A stretch of 64,000 nt of DNA. Source: Marinobacter sp. Arc7-DN-1 (lineage in GTDB: Bacteria; Pseudomonadota; Gammaproteobacteria; Pseudomonadales; Oleiphilaceae). Below the pieces are notes generated by a model that saw only the letters and a list, made by a program, of their open reading frames with translations, was not told the DNA's origin and did no database searches. Of this stretch, positions 27,302-37,237 are shown one piece after another; the first letter of the stretch is position 1; the number at the start of each line of letters is the position of its first letter. The stretch spans positions 558,001-622,000 of the forward strand of contig NZ_CP031848.1 of the NCBI RefSeq assembly GCF_003441595.1, in the 5' to 3' direction. Made by a program: the position numbers and the translations under genes.

Positions 27302-30022
27302 ATGCTGCTGACCACCAAATTCCTCAGGCCCACCTCTGATTCCCGCGCGGTAAAACGCGAGCGGTTGAGTGCGCTCCTTGAGCCCGATGGCCCGAGACGC
27401 CTGAATCTGGTGATTGCACCGGCAGGGTTCGGAAAAACCACCCTGGTGACTCAATGGTGCTCGCGGTCGTCATCACCGGCCGCATGGCTTTCCCTGGACG
27501 AGCACGATGATGAGCCGAGGCGCTTCTGGCAGTATGTTACCGGCGCCTTCGAACACGCCGGCCTGGCCGGTGCCGGTGAGCTGCGCAAACAACTGGCCCA
27601 CGGCACCGACGAGGCCTTCACCGAAGCGATTACAGGGCTAATCAACACCCTGGCACGGGATGGCAGCCCCTGGACCCTGGTACTGGACGATTTTCATTTC
27701 ATTCACGAACCTGCCATACACCGGCAATTCGCCTATTTTGTCGATTACCTGCCTCCGGGCGTCGCCGTAACCCTTGCTTCCCGGACCGAACCGCCGCTGC
27801 CTCTGGCACGGTGGCGGGTGCGCCGCTGGACCCAGGACCTACATCCCGGACTCCTGGCGTTTTCAGAAGAAGAATGCCGGCAATTTTTTCAGGGCACCAT
27901 GGGCCTGGACATTTCCGAGGAAGACGTCCGGGCAATTTGCCGGAAAACAGAAGGCTGGGTTGCCGCCATGCAGCTGTCGGCACTGTCCGGCAAAGGAAAC
28001 CCGGCGGGAACGAAGCAGATTGATCTGGACGAGCGCCATATCAGTGACTATGTATTGAGCGAGGTATTAGACCAACAGCCGGCGGAACTGGCGGATTTTC
28101 TGCTGGAAACCGCCTGCTGTCCGCGCCTGTGCGCCTCATTATGCGATTCGATCCGCAGCTCCGGCGACAGCCAGGAAATCCTGGAGAAGTTGCTCAGCCA
28201 GAACCTTTTCCTGATCCCCCTCGACACCCGGAATGAGTGGTTTCGTTATCACGATCTGTTCCGGGATGCCCTGCTCCTTCGTATTCGTCACAGCCAACCC
28301 GAGAAGGCAGCGCAATTGTGGCAGAGAACCGTAGACTGGTTGCTGGCCCACGGCCATGTTCAGGAAGGCATTGCCCAGATCGTCCGTCACGCAGACTGGC
28401 ACTGGCTGGCCCGGGTACTGGCCGAGCATGGCAATAACCTGATTCATGGCGGATATCATTTACCGGTTCTGAACTGGCTAGACGCCCTGCCCCAGGATCT
28501 GGTCACCGACAACCCACAACTTCAGATGCTGCGAATCTGGGGGCTGTTCTTCGCCAACCGTGTGGACACCCTGGCGCCCTTGCTGAGCTCTCTGGAAGAT
28601 CTTCTCGACCGGCACGTGGCGGATTCCCATCCTGATGCCGAAGGCGCGCTCGGGCTCCAGAGCGAGATCTCACTGATGCGCTCATACCTGGCCCGGACCC
28701 GCAGCGATGACAAAAGCGCCACCGATCTCACACGGCAGGTTCTGAAAGAAATCGATCATACCCGCATCCCCCTGAAATCGGTGACCTATTACGGTCTGGG
28801 CCTGGACTACTATGGCAAGGGCGAGCTCACCGAAGCCGAAGACGCCCTGCAGTCCGCCGTCCGCTACGGTCAGGTGGAACAAAAGCCGAGCACCGTTCTC
28901 TCCAGCGGCGGATTGCTGGCATGGATTCAGTACAACCGTGGCGATATTGACCTGGCCCTGGATACCTGCACCGATATCCGTCAGTGGGTGGACCGGCACT
29001 ATGCGGACCCCAGCCAGCCCAGGCTGATTTCCTGCTGGCAGAACAGCACCTTGTGCGAAATTCACCGGGAGCGGGACCATCCCCAGCTTGCGGCCACCCA
29101 CCTTCAACCATTGCTTGAACACGTGGAACGGGGCACGGAAGCCGGGCAGCACGTGGTCATCCAGTACGTCCGCGGCCACCTTGCCTTCAGCGAGGGCAAA
29201 CTCCAGGAGGCCATCGAGGCGCTGGAGGACGCCGCCCAAACCGCCCGGAAACGCCGGGAACAGATTCTTTTCGAACCACCGGCCAGTACCGCCCTGCTGG
29301 CTCGGTGCTACCTGGCCGCCGGTTTCCCGGACAAAGCCCGGGGCTGTCTCGATTCAAGAGTGGATGCCGAGTTCACCAATCCCCTGAACCGGGAACAGAA
29401 CCGGATCAGTGAGGCGCGGGTAATGGTGGCCCTGGATCAACCTGAACGGGCCCAGGAAATTCTCAGCGCACTCCTTCAGCCGGCCGAGCGTAACGCCCAC
29501 AACCGTCATCTGGTGGAGATCCTGCTGGTTTATGGCGAGGCCCTGGCACTTCAGGGCCGCACAGAAGAGTCCCGACAAATGCTCACCCGGGCAATCAGCC
29601 GGGCCGCCGACGCCGGATTTATGCGGTTGCTGGCAGAAGAAAGCCCGCACCTCCGTTCGCTCCTGCTGTCTTTACCCGCGCTGAACGCACCGGGTAGCTG
29701 GAACAGCGGCGTGCGGACCATGCTTCTGAAGCAGGAAGAGATGGCTGGAACGGCCGCGGCAACCCGGGCGACTGAAACCGTCAGGTCGCCGGAACGCTCA
29801 GCCAAAACACCGGAAACCCTTCCAGAGCCCCTCAGCCAGCGTGAGCTGGAAGTGCTTGCACTGATTCACCAGGGCCACGCCAACAAGGAGATCGCTTCCC
29901 GGATGAGTGTGGCTCCGGCCACCGTCAAGGCCCACATCCGTAACCTTTACGGCAAGCTGGGCGTGGGCCGAAGAACCGAAGCGCTGGCCCGGGCGCGGCA
30001 ACTCGGGCTCCTTGATAACTGA
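27302..30022 (+). CDS. MalT-type LuxR-family ATP-dependent regulator
   Basis: 906 aa from ATG 27302 (MLLTTKFLRPTSDSRAVKRE); 23 codons upstream are open but unlike the family. The Walker A is APAGFGKTT (about 39-47) and the Walker B-like strand is WTLVLDDFHFIHEPAI. About 450 residues of TPR-like helices follow, and the last 64 residues are a LuxR helix-turn-helix (LSQRELEVLALIHQGHANKE, then VAPATVKAHIRNLYGKLGV). MalT-like proteins are STAND-class sensors that oligomerise on an inducer. Target and inducer unknown; repeats at 27179-27214 may be its own control site. Confidence 0.93.
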   Translation: MLLTTKFLRPTSDSRAVKRERLSALLEPDGPRRLNLVIAPAGFGKTTLVTQWCSRSSSPAAWLSLDEHDDEPRRFWQYVTGAFEHAGLAGAGELRKQLAHGTDEAFTEAITGLINTLARDGSPWTLVLDDFHFIHEPAIHRQFAYFVDYLPPGVAVTLASRTEPPLPLARWRVRRWTQDLHPGLLAFSEEECRQFFQGTMGLDISEEDVRAICRKTEGWVAAMQLSALSGKGNPAGTKQIDLDERHISDYVLSEVLDQQPAELADFLLETACCPRLCASLCDSIRSSGDSQEILEKLLSQNLFLIPLDTRNEWFRYHDLFRDALLLRIRHSQPEKAAQLWQRTVDWLLAHGHVQEGIAQIVRHADWHWLARVLAEHGNNLIHGGYHLPVLNWLDALPQDLVTDNPQLQMLRIWGLFFANRVDTLAPLLSSLEDLLDRHVADSHPDAEGALGLQSEISLMRSYLARTRSDDKSATDLTRQVLKEIDHTRIPLKSVTYYGLGLDYYGKGELTEAEDALQSAVRYGQVEQKPSTVLSSGGLLAWIQYNRGDIDLALDTCTDIRQWVDRHYADPSQPRLISCWQNSTLCEIHRERDHPQLAATHLQPLLEHVERGTEAGQHVVIQYVRGHLAFSEGKLQEAIEALEDAAQTARKRREQILFEPPASTALLARCYLAAGFPDKARGCLDSRVDAEFTNPLNREQNRISEARVMVALDQPERAQEILSALLQPAERNAHNRHLVEILLVYGEALALQGRTEESRQMLTRAISRAADAGFMRLLAEESPHLRSLLLSLPALNAPGSWNSGVRTMLLKQEEMAGTAAATRATETVRSPERSAKTPETLPEPLSQRELEVLALIHQGHANKEIASRMSVAPATVKAHIRNLYGKLGVGRRTEALARARQLGLLDN

Positions 30023-30232
30023 CAACAGCGCCCACGAAATGGGACCCCTGTCACATTTAACTGCAACTTTCTAAGCCTGCTACGCCCTTTGGACGATCCG
30101 TTTACGCCCCCTGCTCCTCTATCATTTGTTCAACGGTGAGGGAAACCTTGCCAGGAATTCTGAAACTTCAGGCCTTCAGATTTCTTGTTCCGCGTTGTTT
30201 CGACGCCCGGGTTCAAAAGGACCCCTTTGATG

Positions 30233-30265
30233 AGAGCCACCCCATCTGGGCTGGCTCTTTTTTTT
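30233..30265 (+). terminator. intrinsic terminator without an adjacent gene
   Basis: AGAGCCA (30233-30239) pairs with TGGCTCT (30252-30258), with further GC pairing inside and a run of eight T. It is oriented on the plus strand, 210 bp after the LuxR gene and before the convergent dinG end. It may end the LuxR transcript or a small RNA from 30030-30260. Confidence 0.8.
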
Positions 30266-30319
30266 GGGCGGGCTATCTACCTGAACGCATCGTACTCGAA
30301 AGAATGGTGCCGGGGAGGA

Positions 30320-32449
30320 TCAGCGTTCGATGATCCGCCGGAACGGCGGCAAGGCATCAAGCAACAGCTGGCCGTAGCGCCTGGCGATGATCCGGCGATC
30401 CAGAATGGTGACCCGGCCGGTATCCTGCTCGGTCCTGAGCAAGCGCCCGACCGCCTGAACCAGCTTGATCGAGGCATCGGGCACCGTGATCTCCATAAAC
30501 GGATTACCACCACGCCGGGTTACCCATTCAGCAAGGCCCGCCTCTATCGGATCATCCGGCACAGAGAACGGCAGTCGGGTAATGACCACGTGGTGGAGGT
30601 ATTTACCCGGCAGGTCGATACCCTCGGCAAAACTGGCCACCCCAAAGAGCACACTGGGCCGCCCCTCATCCACGCGGCTGCAATGCTGGCGAAGCACCTC
30701 ACCCTTGGCCATGTCATCCTGGGTGATAATCAGCTCCGGATAGTCCGGCGCCAGTGCGTCACGCACCTGGATCATCTGGCGCCGGGAAGTGAACAGAACC
30801 AGCGTTGCCTTTTCACCTGCCCACAGATCGGGCAGGCGCTTGACCAGCTCATCGGTAAACCCGTCATCGGTCGGCAGGGCAGACATCGCCGGCACTTCCA
30901 CGGTGGCCATTTCGGCATAACGGAAGGAACTGGGAACCACCAGGAAACGGCTGTCCTGGGGCAATCCCGCCCGGGCGTTAAGCCGGTCAAACCGGCCGAG
31001 CGCGGTCAGCGTTGCGCTGGTCAGCACAGCCCCGTAGGCCCGGGACCAGAGCCGGGAATACAGCAGATCGTCTGCGAGCACCGGAGAGCTGTAGAGGGTA
31101 ATGTCTTCGGCGTGATCCCATCGCTGCCGGACCGCCCAGCGCGCGGGAGGCGGGCTACCTCCTTGCTCACACCAGGCCGTCCAAAGTCTCAACTGATCTT
31201 CGGCACGACTGTGGAAAGAGCCGATCACCGGATACCATGCCTCGGCAGTCTCACGGTCTAATTCGTGCTCTTTGCGTTCATCAAACGCCCCCTGCAACTC
31301 ATCCGCCAGCACACCAAGCTGACGCACCAGGTTCGCGGTGGCAATCCGGGTCTCAGCCGACAGATCCGCCATGGCTTCGGGGAGCTCACCCTCCGGGTAA
31401 CGCCACTGGGCTGTTCGGCGCTCCTCGTTGAATTCCCAGCCGGTATTCTGCTCTGCTTCCTCATAGACCCTGGCCAGAACAAGATCGACATCCCGGGACG
31501 CAGAGCCAATGCGGTCGAGACTCTTGGCAGCCTGGCTGCCTCCCGGCAGGTAAGGCTGCATTTTGACCAGCGCCTGGGAGAGCTGCTTCAGCCACTGGCG
31601 TGTGGCGTTCAGGGAAACCGAGGCGGCAAAATGATTCAGGGCCTTGTCCGGAAGGTGATGGGCCTCATCAAAAATGTACAAAGCGTTTTCAGGCTCGGGC
31701 AAAATGGCACCGCCACCGAGCGCCAGATCCGCCAGCACCAGATCATGGTTCGCCACTACGATATCGGCATCATCCAGATCTTTCCGGGCGTCGAAAAACG
31801 CACAGCTGTCGAAGTAGCTGCAGTGGCGGTTGGTGCACTGCCGGTGGTCTGTTGTGACCTGGCGCCAGACATCGTCCGGAATCTGTTCCGGCCAGTGGTC
31901 CCGGTCGCCATCCCAGTTTCTTGAACCATAACTGGCGAGCATCTCCTCGAAGAAAGCCCGTGTGCCCGACGCTTCGGACCTGGGGCCATCCAGCAGGAAC
32001 AGCGGCATGGTGTCGCTGTCGCCATTGCCCTCGTCGTGCAGGCGCGCCTCCAGTCTGGACATGCAAAGATACCGGCCCCGCCCTTTGGCGAGGGTCCAGT
32101 TGAAATCCATCTTGCTGTGCTTTTTGAGGTCCGGGAGGTCCTTCAGAACAATCTGGTCCTGCAATGCAACGGTGGCCGTGGAAATAACCAGGGTTTTGCC
32201 CAGGGCTTTGGCCACGGGAATTGCCGCGATAAGATAAGCCAGGGTCTTGCCGGTACCGGTCCCCGCCTCTACAACGCACGCTGACGCCGGCGAGGTTCTC
32301 TGGCCATCGTTCCCGGTGATCTCACCCATGTATTTTGCAATTTCAGCGATCATCAACCGCTGGCCGTAGCGGGCACGGATATCCTTGCCTGCCAGCACGT
32401 CGCGGTAGCCCTGCTGAATCTCGTGCTTGGTGTCGTCAGTCAGAGCCAT
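30320..32449 (-). CDS. dinG: ATP-dependent DNA helicase DinG
   Basis: 709 aa, an XPD-like superfamily 2 5'-3' helicase. Walker A is EAGTGTGKTLAYL and the DEAH box is IFDEAHHLPDKAL. Iron-sulfur Cys ligands are in GRGRYLCMSRLE and CTNRHCSYFDSCAFFD. The C-terminal motifs include LFGVASFAEGIDLPG and QAVGRLLRTEQDTGR. DinG resolves R-loops and other structures at forks. The start overlaps the gspB stop by one base (TAATG), so the two are probably cotranscribed. Confidence 0.95.
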   Translation of the reverse strand: MALTDDTKHEIQQGYRDVLAGKDIRARYGQRLMIAEIAKYMGEITGNDGQRTSPASACVVEAGTGTGKTLAYLIAAIPVAKALGKTLVISTATVALQDQIVLKDLPDLKKHSKMDFNWTLAKGRGRYLCMSRLEARLHDEGNGDSDTMPLFLLDGPRSEASGTRAFFEEMLASYGSRNWDGDRDHWPEQIPDDVWRQVTTDHRQCTNRHCSYFDSCAFFDARKDLDDADIVVANHDLVLADLALGGGAILPEPENALYIFDEAHHLPDKALNHFAASVSLNATRQWLKQLSQALVKMQPYLPGGSQAAKSLDRIGSASRDVDLVLARVYEEAEQNTGWEFNEERRTAQWRYPEGELPEAMADLSAETRIATANLVRQLGVLADELQGAFDERKEHELDRETAEAWYPVIGSFHSRAEDQLRLWTAWCEQGGSPPPARWAVRQRWDHAEDITLYSSPVLADDLLYSRLWSRAYGAVLTSATLTALGRFDRLNARAGLPQDSRFLVVPSSFRYAEMATVEVPAMSALPTDDGFTDELVKRLPDLWAGEKATLVLFTSRRQMIQVRDALAPDYPELIITQDDMAKGEVLRQHCSRVDEGRPSVLFGVASFAEGIDLPGKYLHHVVITRLPFSVPDDPIEAGLAEWVTRRGGNPFMEITVPDASIKLVQAVGRLLRTEQDTGRVTILDRRIIARRYGQLLLDALPPFRRIIER

Positions 32450-33099
32450 TATCGGGGGCTCACCCAGTCCCGGACCACACCAACCCGGAAGCGTTGACCG
32501 TTAAGGCTGAGTACAACGCCCTCCCCGGTGATGTCTTCCACCCGCAGACCGGAAAACGAATCACCGATTCGCAGATAGGCATTATTAATCATGACGCGGC
32601 GGGACGCCGGGGATGATGAGTAGATATGGCTGTTAAAGGTCAAATCCGGGACACTCTTCTGAAACGAAAGGGGCAACTCTACCAGATGGGGCACCCTGCC
32701 CGCTTGCTCAGGCACCGGCAAGGGTGGAAAAGTCTGTGATGAATCGGATGAGGGTACAATAATGGTCGCCCGCTCCCGGGGCACGGGCGCCGCGGCGGCC
32801 TCAGCCTTCGGCAGGCTCACAGGTGATTCCGGTTCCGGTTCCGGTTCCGGTTCCGGTGCCGGTGTCACCGGTGGCGCTTCAACCTGTTCGGCCGGCTGAT
32901 CTGGTGGCTGGGAGCCTGGCCAGAAGACAAACGCCAGCACGCCGGCGTTGAGCATCAGGGCGACAGCGACCCAGGCCACCGGCGATACCCGCTTCTTCTT
33001 TGGCCGGTGTATCAGCTGCACCTGCTGGCCAAGGTCGGGCACCCGCCCCTGGCGGCGCTCCGTTTCGGATTTTCTTAATGCGTCAAGAATATAAGACAT
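32449..33099 (-). CDS. gspB: GspB-like secretion accessory protein
   Basis: 216 aa. It begins MSYILDALRKSETERRQGRV, the hallmark of GspB/ExeB. One membrane helix lies near residues 40-60 (VAWVAVALMLNAGVLAFVFW). A Pro/Glu linker and the GspB C-terminal domain (INNAYLRIGDSFSGLRVEDI) follow. With GspA it helps insert the type II secretin through peptidoglycan. It follows gspA by 2 bp. No other gsp gene is in the window. Confidence 0.92.
   Translation of the reverse strand: MSYILDALRKSETERRQGRVPDLGQQVQLIHRPKKKRVSPVAWVAVALMLNAGVLAFVFWPGSQPPDQPAEQVEAPPVTPAPEPEPEPEPESPVSLPKAEAAAAPVPRERATIIVPSSDSSQTFPPLPVPEQAGRVPHLVELPLSFQKSVPDLTFNSHIYSSSPASRRVMINNAYLRIGDSFSGLRVEDITGEGVVLSLNGQRFRVGVVRDWVSPR
32825..32860. 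repeat. hexanucleotide repeat in gspB
   Basis: GATTCC, four perfect GGTTCC units (32831-32854) and GGTGCC run head to tail. On the minus strand they encode the Glu-Pro linker of GspB. In-frame, so length changes would be tolerated. Confidence 0.9.
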
Positions 33100-33101
33100 A
33101 G

Positions 33102-34838
33102 TTACTCTCGATTTCCCGACCGATTTCCCGACCGGTTTCCCGGCACTGAGGGCTGAAGCCGGGGAACAGACGCCTCAAGATCGTTATTCATCTGGATGAT
33201 GGTCATGGCGCCGGCGATTCCGTCAACGGTAAGACCCCGGAGGGACTGATACCAGCGAACCTGCTCTTCGGCACTCATCCGCTTGATCTGATCGCTTTCC
33301 GGGCGGCCGGCACTGAGCGTCTCCGCCAGCTCCATCATCCGGGCGCCAATCCATAACTGCTGGCCGTTCCCGGTACTGTAAAAGCCGTCGCCGGTGAGGT
33401 ATTCCGGAAGGCGCCACAATACCCGGTATTCCCCAAACCAGTAAGGCTCGATACTGGCGAACGATAGCTCCACGTTAGCGGACGGCAACGCAACTTCGGC
33501 CATGTCGCCATCTAGGTGACGAATCACAACGTAACCGTCGTTGCCGGCCTGATCCTGAAGCCGCAACATCGCCGGGCGATCCAGAAACTCAAGGCTCCGG
33601 CGACTGCCCTGCCGCTCCAGACACGCCAACCCGTTTTCTCTGGCAAAATCACAGGCCACTGGCGCATCGGCAGGCTGATAATTGCGCCCCCAGATCCCGA
33701 ATAACATCCGGAAGGCATCGACTGAATCCAGCAGCTGACCGGGAACGTCCAGTTCCGCAAGAGCCTGACGCTCAGCAACTTCGTTGTTGTTCGCGGAATC
33801 CGCCCTTTCCGGCATTTCCGCCTCAGCCATTTTGCCCGGCTCATCCGCAACCCGCTCGATGGCACCCTGCAATGGCTCCCCCGGGGGCTGCTCAGCGAAA
33901 GCCGGCTCGCCCGGGGCCCAACGCTCAAACAGCCAGGCGGTTCCGATAATGGCAACAAGCATGGATGCCGCAACGATCAGGTACTGGGATCTGTCTGGTG
34001 AGCCACCTTGCCGCGATGGCCCGGGGCCAGCGGAATGGCCACGAACCTCTTTTGCTGCGTGCCGAATGTGATCAGCGGTAATTTCATGCTCACCTTCCGC
34101 GTAGGCCCCAAGCAGAGCCCGGTCGCTGATCAGATTGATCAGCCGGGGAATACCCTGGCTTTCCCGGTACAGTCGCTGAACGGACCGGGGCGAGAAAATG
34201 TCCCCGCGCATGCCGGCCACGCTGAGTCGATAGCGAAGGTAGGCCGGCAGCTCGTCCTTGCCAATCGCATCAAGGTGATAACGCGCGGTTACCCGCTGGT
34301 TCAGTTGCCGCAGTTCCGGAAGGGCAAGTATCTCCTGCAGTTCCGGCTGGCCAAGCAGGACAATTTGCAGCAGTTTTTTCTCGGCGGTTTCCAGATTGGT
34401 CAGGAGCCTGAGTTGTTCAAGCACCTCCGCAGACAGATTCTGGGCTTCGTCGATCATCAACACCTTGTGACGGCCCGCCGCGTGCGCCTTCAGCAGGTCC
34501 TGGTTGATGAGATCCACCAGTTCCTTGATGGTGGCGCCGATGTCGTGGGGAATCTCAAGCTCGTCGCAGATGGAGGACAGCAACTCCCGCGCAGAGAGCC
34601 GGGGGTTGAGAATCAGCGCTATATCGACATTGTCCGGAGCGTTTTCAATAAAGCAGCGGGATACCGTGGTCTTCCCGGTCCCTACTTCACCGGTAATCAC
34701 AATGAAGCCGCCCTGGCCCTGAACACCGTACATCAGGTGCGCCAGAGCTTCCTTGTGGCGATCACTGAGATAGAGGTAACGGGGGTCTGGGGCGATAGAA
34801 AACGGCGGTTCGCGAAAGCCGAAAAAATCGTAATACAT
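33102..34838 (-). CDS. gspA: GspA-like AAA ATPase
   Basis: 578 aa. The start MYYDFFGFREPPFSIAPDPR is typical of ExeA/GspA. Walker A is ITGEVGTGKTTVSRC and Walker B is VLMIDEAQNLS. A membrane helix near 285-305 (YLIVAASMLVAIIGTAWLF) leads to a periplasmic part with a C-terminal peptidoglycan-binding domain (LRGLTVDGIAGAMTIIQMN). Together with GspB it assembles the type II secretin. It starts 1 bp from the end of the DUF3336 patatin gene. Confidence 0.93.
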   Translation of the reverse strand: MYYDFFGFREPPFSIAPDPRYLYLSDRHKEALAHLMYGVQGQGGFIVITGEVGTGKTTVSRCFIENAPDNVDIALILNPRLSARELLSSICDELEIPHDIGATIKELVDLINQDLLKAHAAGRHKVLMIDEAQNLSAEVLEQLRLLTNLETAEKKLLQIVLLGQPELQEILALPELRQLNQRVTARYHLDAIGKDELPAYLRYRLSVAGMRGDIFSPRSVQRLYRESQGIPRLINLISDRALLGAYAEGEHEITADHIRHAAKEVRGHSAGPGPSRQGGSPDRSQYLIVAASMLVAIIGTAWLFERWAPGEPAFAEQPPGEPLQGAIERVADEPGKMAEAEMPERADSANNNEVAERQALAELDVPGQLLDSVDAFRMLFGIWGRNYQPADAPVACDFARENGLACLERQGSRRSLEFLDRPAMLRLQDQAGNDGYVVIRHLDGDMAEVALPSANVELSFASIEPYWFGEYRVLWRLPEYLTGDGFYSTGNGQQLWIGARMMELAETLSAGRPESDQIKRMSAEEQVRWYQSLRGLTVDGIAGAMTIIQMNNDLEASVPRLQPSVPGNRSGNRSGNRE

Positions 34839-34839
34839 G

Positions 34840-36327
34840 TCAGGAGGTACCGGAATCCGCGTTATTAACCAACCTGAGCCCGGCAGTGCGCCGGTTCTGC
34901 TGTTTCAGTCGACGCACGCACCGCTCAAGGGTTTTGGAGATCCGGGCATGGGAGCGAATCATGGAAATCCTGGGCCAGGTGGCCCGTTCGCCGGCAAGAA
35001 TCATTTCCCTTACGTAGGCGGGATCCGGATTAGCCAGCATGCGGCGATAGTCCCTGAATGAATAGGTTGGTGCGATGGTAACGTCTCCCGAATACCGCTG
35101 AGCCATAATCGTGTACAACTGACCGGACACCTGCCGCAGGAGTTCCGGCCTTACCCGTTTGCGCAGGTAATCGAATACCCCCTTGCCGTGGAACTGGATT
35201 TCCGATTTCAGCAGATGCATCGGGAGACTGCCCAGGGAGAGCTTTTCGTCTCTGCCTCGCTGGGTGAGGAACGGCACAACATGGGGGTTGGCCTGGCTCA
35301 CAATTGTGTAGTTAACGTCGTAGAGATGCATCAGGCGGTCAATTGGGAGATCGCTGACCACCGAACCGTCCACAAACTTGAGGCGTGGCATATAAGGCAG
35401 GGTATTGCCGTGGATGTCTTTTTTCATCAGGGTGACCGGCGGAAAAATACCCGGAACCGCCGCACTGGCCAGAGCCGCACTCCACACCATCAGGTAGGGC
35501 GATGTATAGCCGCACAACAATCGCGCCTTTTGATGCGCCTGTACCGGTGACACACTTACGTTAATAGAGCGACCAGTACGCTGGTAGGCCTCTTCGAAGG
35601 TGTATTCACCAATATTCGCCCGCAGGCAGCCGCGCAACTGCTCCTGATCCATGAGGCCGTCGCCGCGAACGGCACTGATCAGGCCCCGCCACTTCCAGGC
35701 CTTGAGGTTGTGGTTTTCCGGTACCAGCATTTCCGGTATTTCCGCATCGGTATGCACACCGAGAATACCGGCAATGATGGCGCCGATACTGGAACCGGCG
35801 ATCACCTGGGGCAGAAGGCCTTTCTCCCAGAGCGCCTTGATCACCCCGAAATGAAACATGCCGAGGGTGGCACCGCCACTGAGCAGCAATGTCGGCCGGC
35901 CGTAGCTTGTCAGGGTATCCCGGAAAAACTGGAGCTTGTCCGCCACGGGGAAACCGGGCACCGAATGGTCGCAGAGGAAATCCAGCGCTTCGCACACCTG
36001 GGCAATGTATTCCTCGATCAGATGCTTGGTGCCAACCCGGGACCGGGTGTAGAGCGCAGGATTGCCCATGTTACCAAGATCGTGATGCAAGCCCTCCCTC
36101 AGGGCCCGCTTCAGGCGCTCAACGTCGTTCTGCTGACGATACTGCTTAAGGTTGCTCAGGCGATCATAAATGAGCTCGTAGTGGTAGAGACCAGAGGCAA
36201 AGTCCTCTTTCCACTCGGCATTGCCCTCCAGAAAATCCAGTTCCAGCGCCGCCGCCTTCCAGACTTCATAGTTCGGCGCCTCGGCCAGCATTTTCCGGAA
36301 CTTGGCTAATCTTGGATCCTCTAGCAC
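34840..36327 (-). CDS. DUF3336 patatin-like phospholipase
   Basis: 495 aa. An N-terminal DUF3336 region (about 1-140) precedes a patatin domain. The oxyanion loop is LLLSGGATLGMFHFGVIKAL, the nucleophile elbow AGSSIGAIIAGILG and the Asp motif FVDGSVVSDLPIDRL. No signal peptide. The start is GTG after AAAGGAGG. This class resembles yeast triacylglycerol lipases and acts on lipids or storage esters. Marinobacter species accumulate wax esters, which makes a storage-lipid role attractive but unproven. Confidence 0.9.
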   Translation of the reverse strand: MLEDPRLAKFRKMLAEAPNYEVWKAAALELDFLEGNAEWKEDFASGLYHYELIYDRLSNLKQYRQQNDVERLKRALREGLHHDLGNMGNPALYTRSRVGTKHLIEEYIAQVCEALDFLCDHSVPGFPVADKLQFFRDTLTSYGRPTLLLSGGATLGMFHFGVIKALWEKGLLPQVIAGSSIGAIIAGILGVHTDAEIPEMLVPENHNLKAWKWRGLISAVRGDGLMDQEQLRGCLRANIGEYTFEEAYQRTGRSINVSVSPVQAHQKARLLCGYTSPYLMVWSAALASAAVPGIFPPVTLMKKDIHGNTLPYMPRLKFVDGSVVSDLPIDRLMHLYDVNYTIVSQANPHVVPFLTQRGRDEKLSLGSLPMHLLKSEIQFHGKGVFDYLRKRVRPELLRQVSGQLYTIMAQRYSGDVTIAPTYSFRDYRRMLANPDPAYVREMILAGERATWPRISMIRSHARISKTLERCVRRLKQQNRRTAGLRLVNNADSGTS

Positions 36328-36356
36328 CGCTGACCTCCTTTCAACCCGCCCGAAAC

Positions 36357-37145
36357 TCAGAAATCATCCAGCATCAGATTTTCATCATTGCCACTGGCAA
36401 ACGGATCATTGACCACTTTCCCATCGTTTATCAGGAACTCACGACGTTGTAAAAACGCGTTTCGGAGGAAAACATACCTGTCGCCGGAAATGAAGCTCTC
36501 CGCCGGAATCAGATCAGCCCGCTTATCGACAATCTGGAGAGCCCGGGCAGAATAAGCCTCATGGCTTTCCACGGTGTCCCAGGCTGAAGGCAGAGCAAAC
36601 CCGTCAGTTACAAAGCCGGTGAAGTGCCGGGGTGTCGAGGGACCAAGAAGCGGTAGCATCAGATAGGGTCCCGGTCCCGCACCCCAGTAGCCCAGGGTCT
36701 GTCCGAAATCCTCCGGCCGCTCCGGGAGTTCGAAAGCCGTGGCCACGTCAATCAGGCCCAGGAGGCCGAACGTTGTATTAAAAGTAAAACGCCCGACAGC
36801 CACCACCGCGGACTCCCCTTTTAACTGGAGCACGCTGTTGGTGAAGTTCCGGAGTTCGGTGAGGTTGTTGAAGAAATTGGTAATACCCCGGTCGATCAGC
36901 CGCGGGGTAAAGTTCCGGTAGGCCTGTGCCACCGGCTTAAGAAACCACCGGTCAATGGTTTCGTTGAAGTTATACACCTTGCGGTTCCAGTTCTCCCAGG
37001 GGTCCTTCAGGTCAACCGGCACTGAGCCTTCCGGCGCGGGCTCCTTCATGGTCTGGGCTGTTGCCTGACTGGCGGGAAAAAGCACCGCCATAGCAAGGCT
37101 CGTCACGATGGCGATCAACCAGCGTCGGATAAAAAGATATTTCAT
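36357..37145 (-). CDS. MlaA/VacJ-family protein without lipobox
   Basis: 262 aa. The MlaA domain is clear: DPWENWNRKVYNFNETID, then FFNNLTELRNFTNSVLQLKG and LGYWGAGPGPYLMLPLLG. MlaA removes misplaced phospholipids from the outer leaflet of the outer membrane. The usual lipoprotein Cys is missing: the signal peptide ends SQATAQ and no Cys occurs anywhere in the protein. It is 29 bp upstream of the patatin gene, so the pair may be cotranscribed. Confidence 0.9.
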   Translation of the reverse strand: MKYLFIRRWLIAIVTSLAMAVLFPASQATAQTMKEPAPEGSVPVDLKDPWENWNRKVYNFNETIDRWFLKPVAQAYRNFTPRLIDRGITNFFNNLTELRNFTNSVLQLKGESAVVAVGRFTFNTTFGLLGLIDVATAFELPERPEDFGQTLGYWGAGPGPYLMLPLLGPSTPRHFTGFVTDGFALPSAWDTVESHEAYSARALQIVDKRADLIPAESFISGDRYVFLRNAFLQRREFLINDGKVVNDPFASGNDENLMLDDF

Positions 37146-37237
37146 TTTCGGCTCATGGGTTGTTTAATTCGTCTCGACTCGCCGAAAATACCGGCGCTTT
37201 ACTTATCATTATTAAACCGTTGTTACGGAGGAACCCG

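Noticed and set aside
30185..31261. 358-codon plus-strand frame
   Set aside because: Antisense to dinG, whose helicase motifs are complete.
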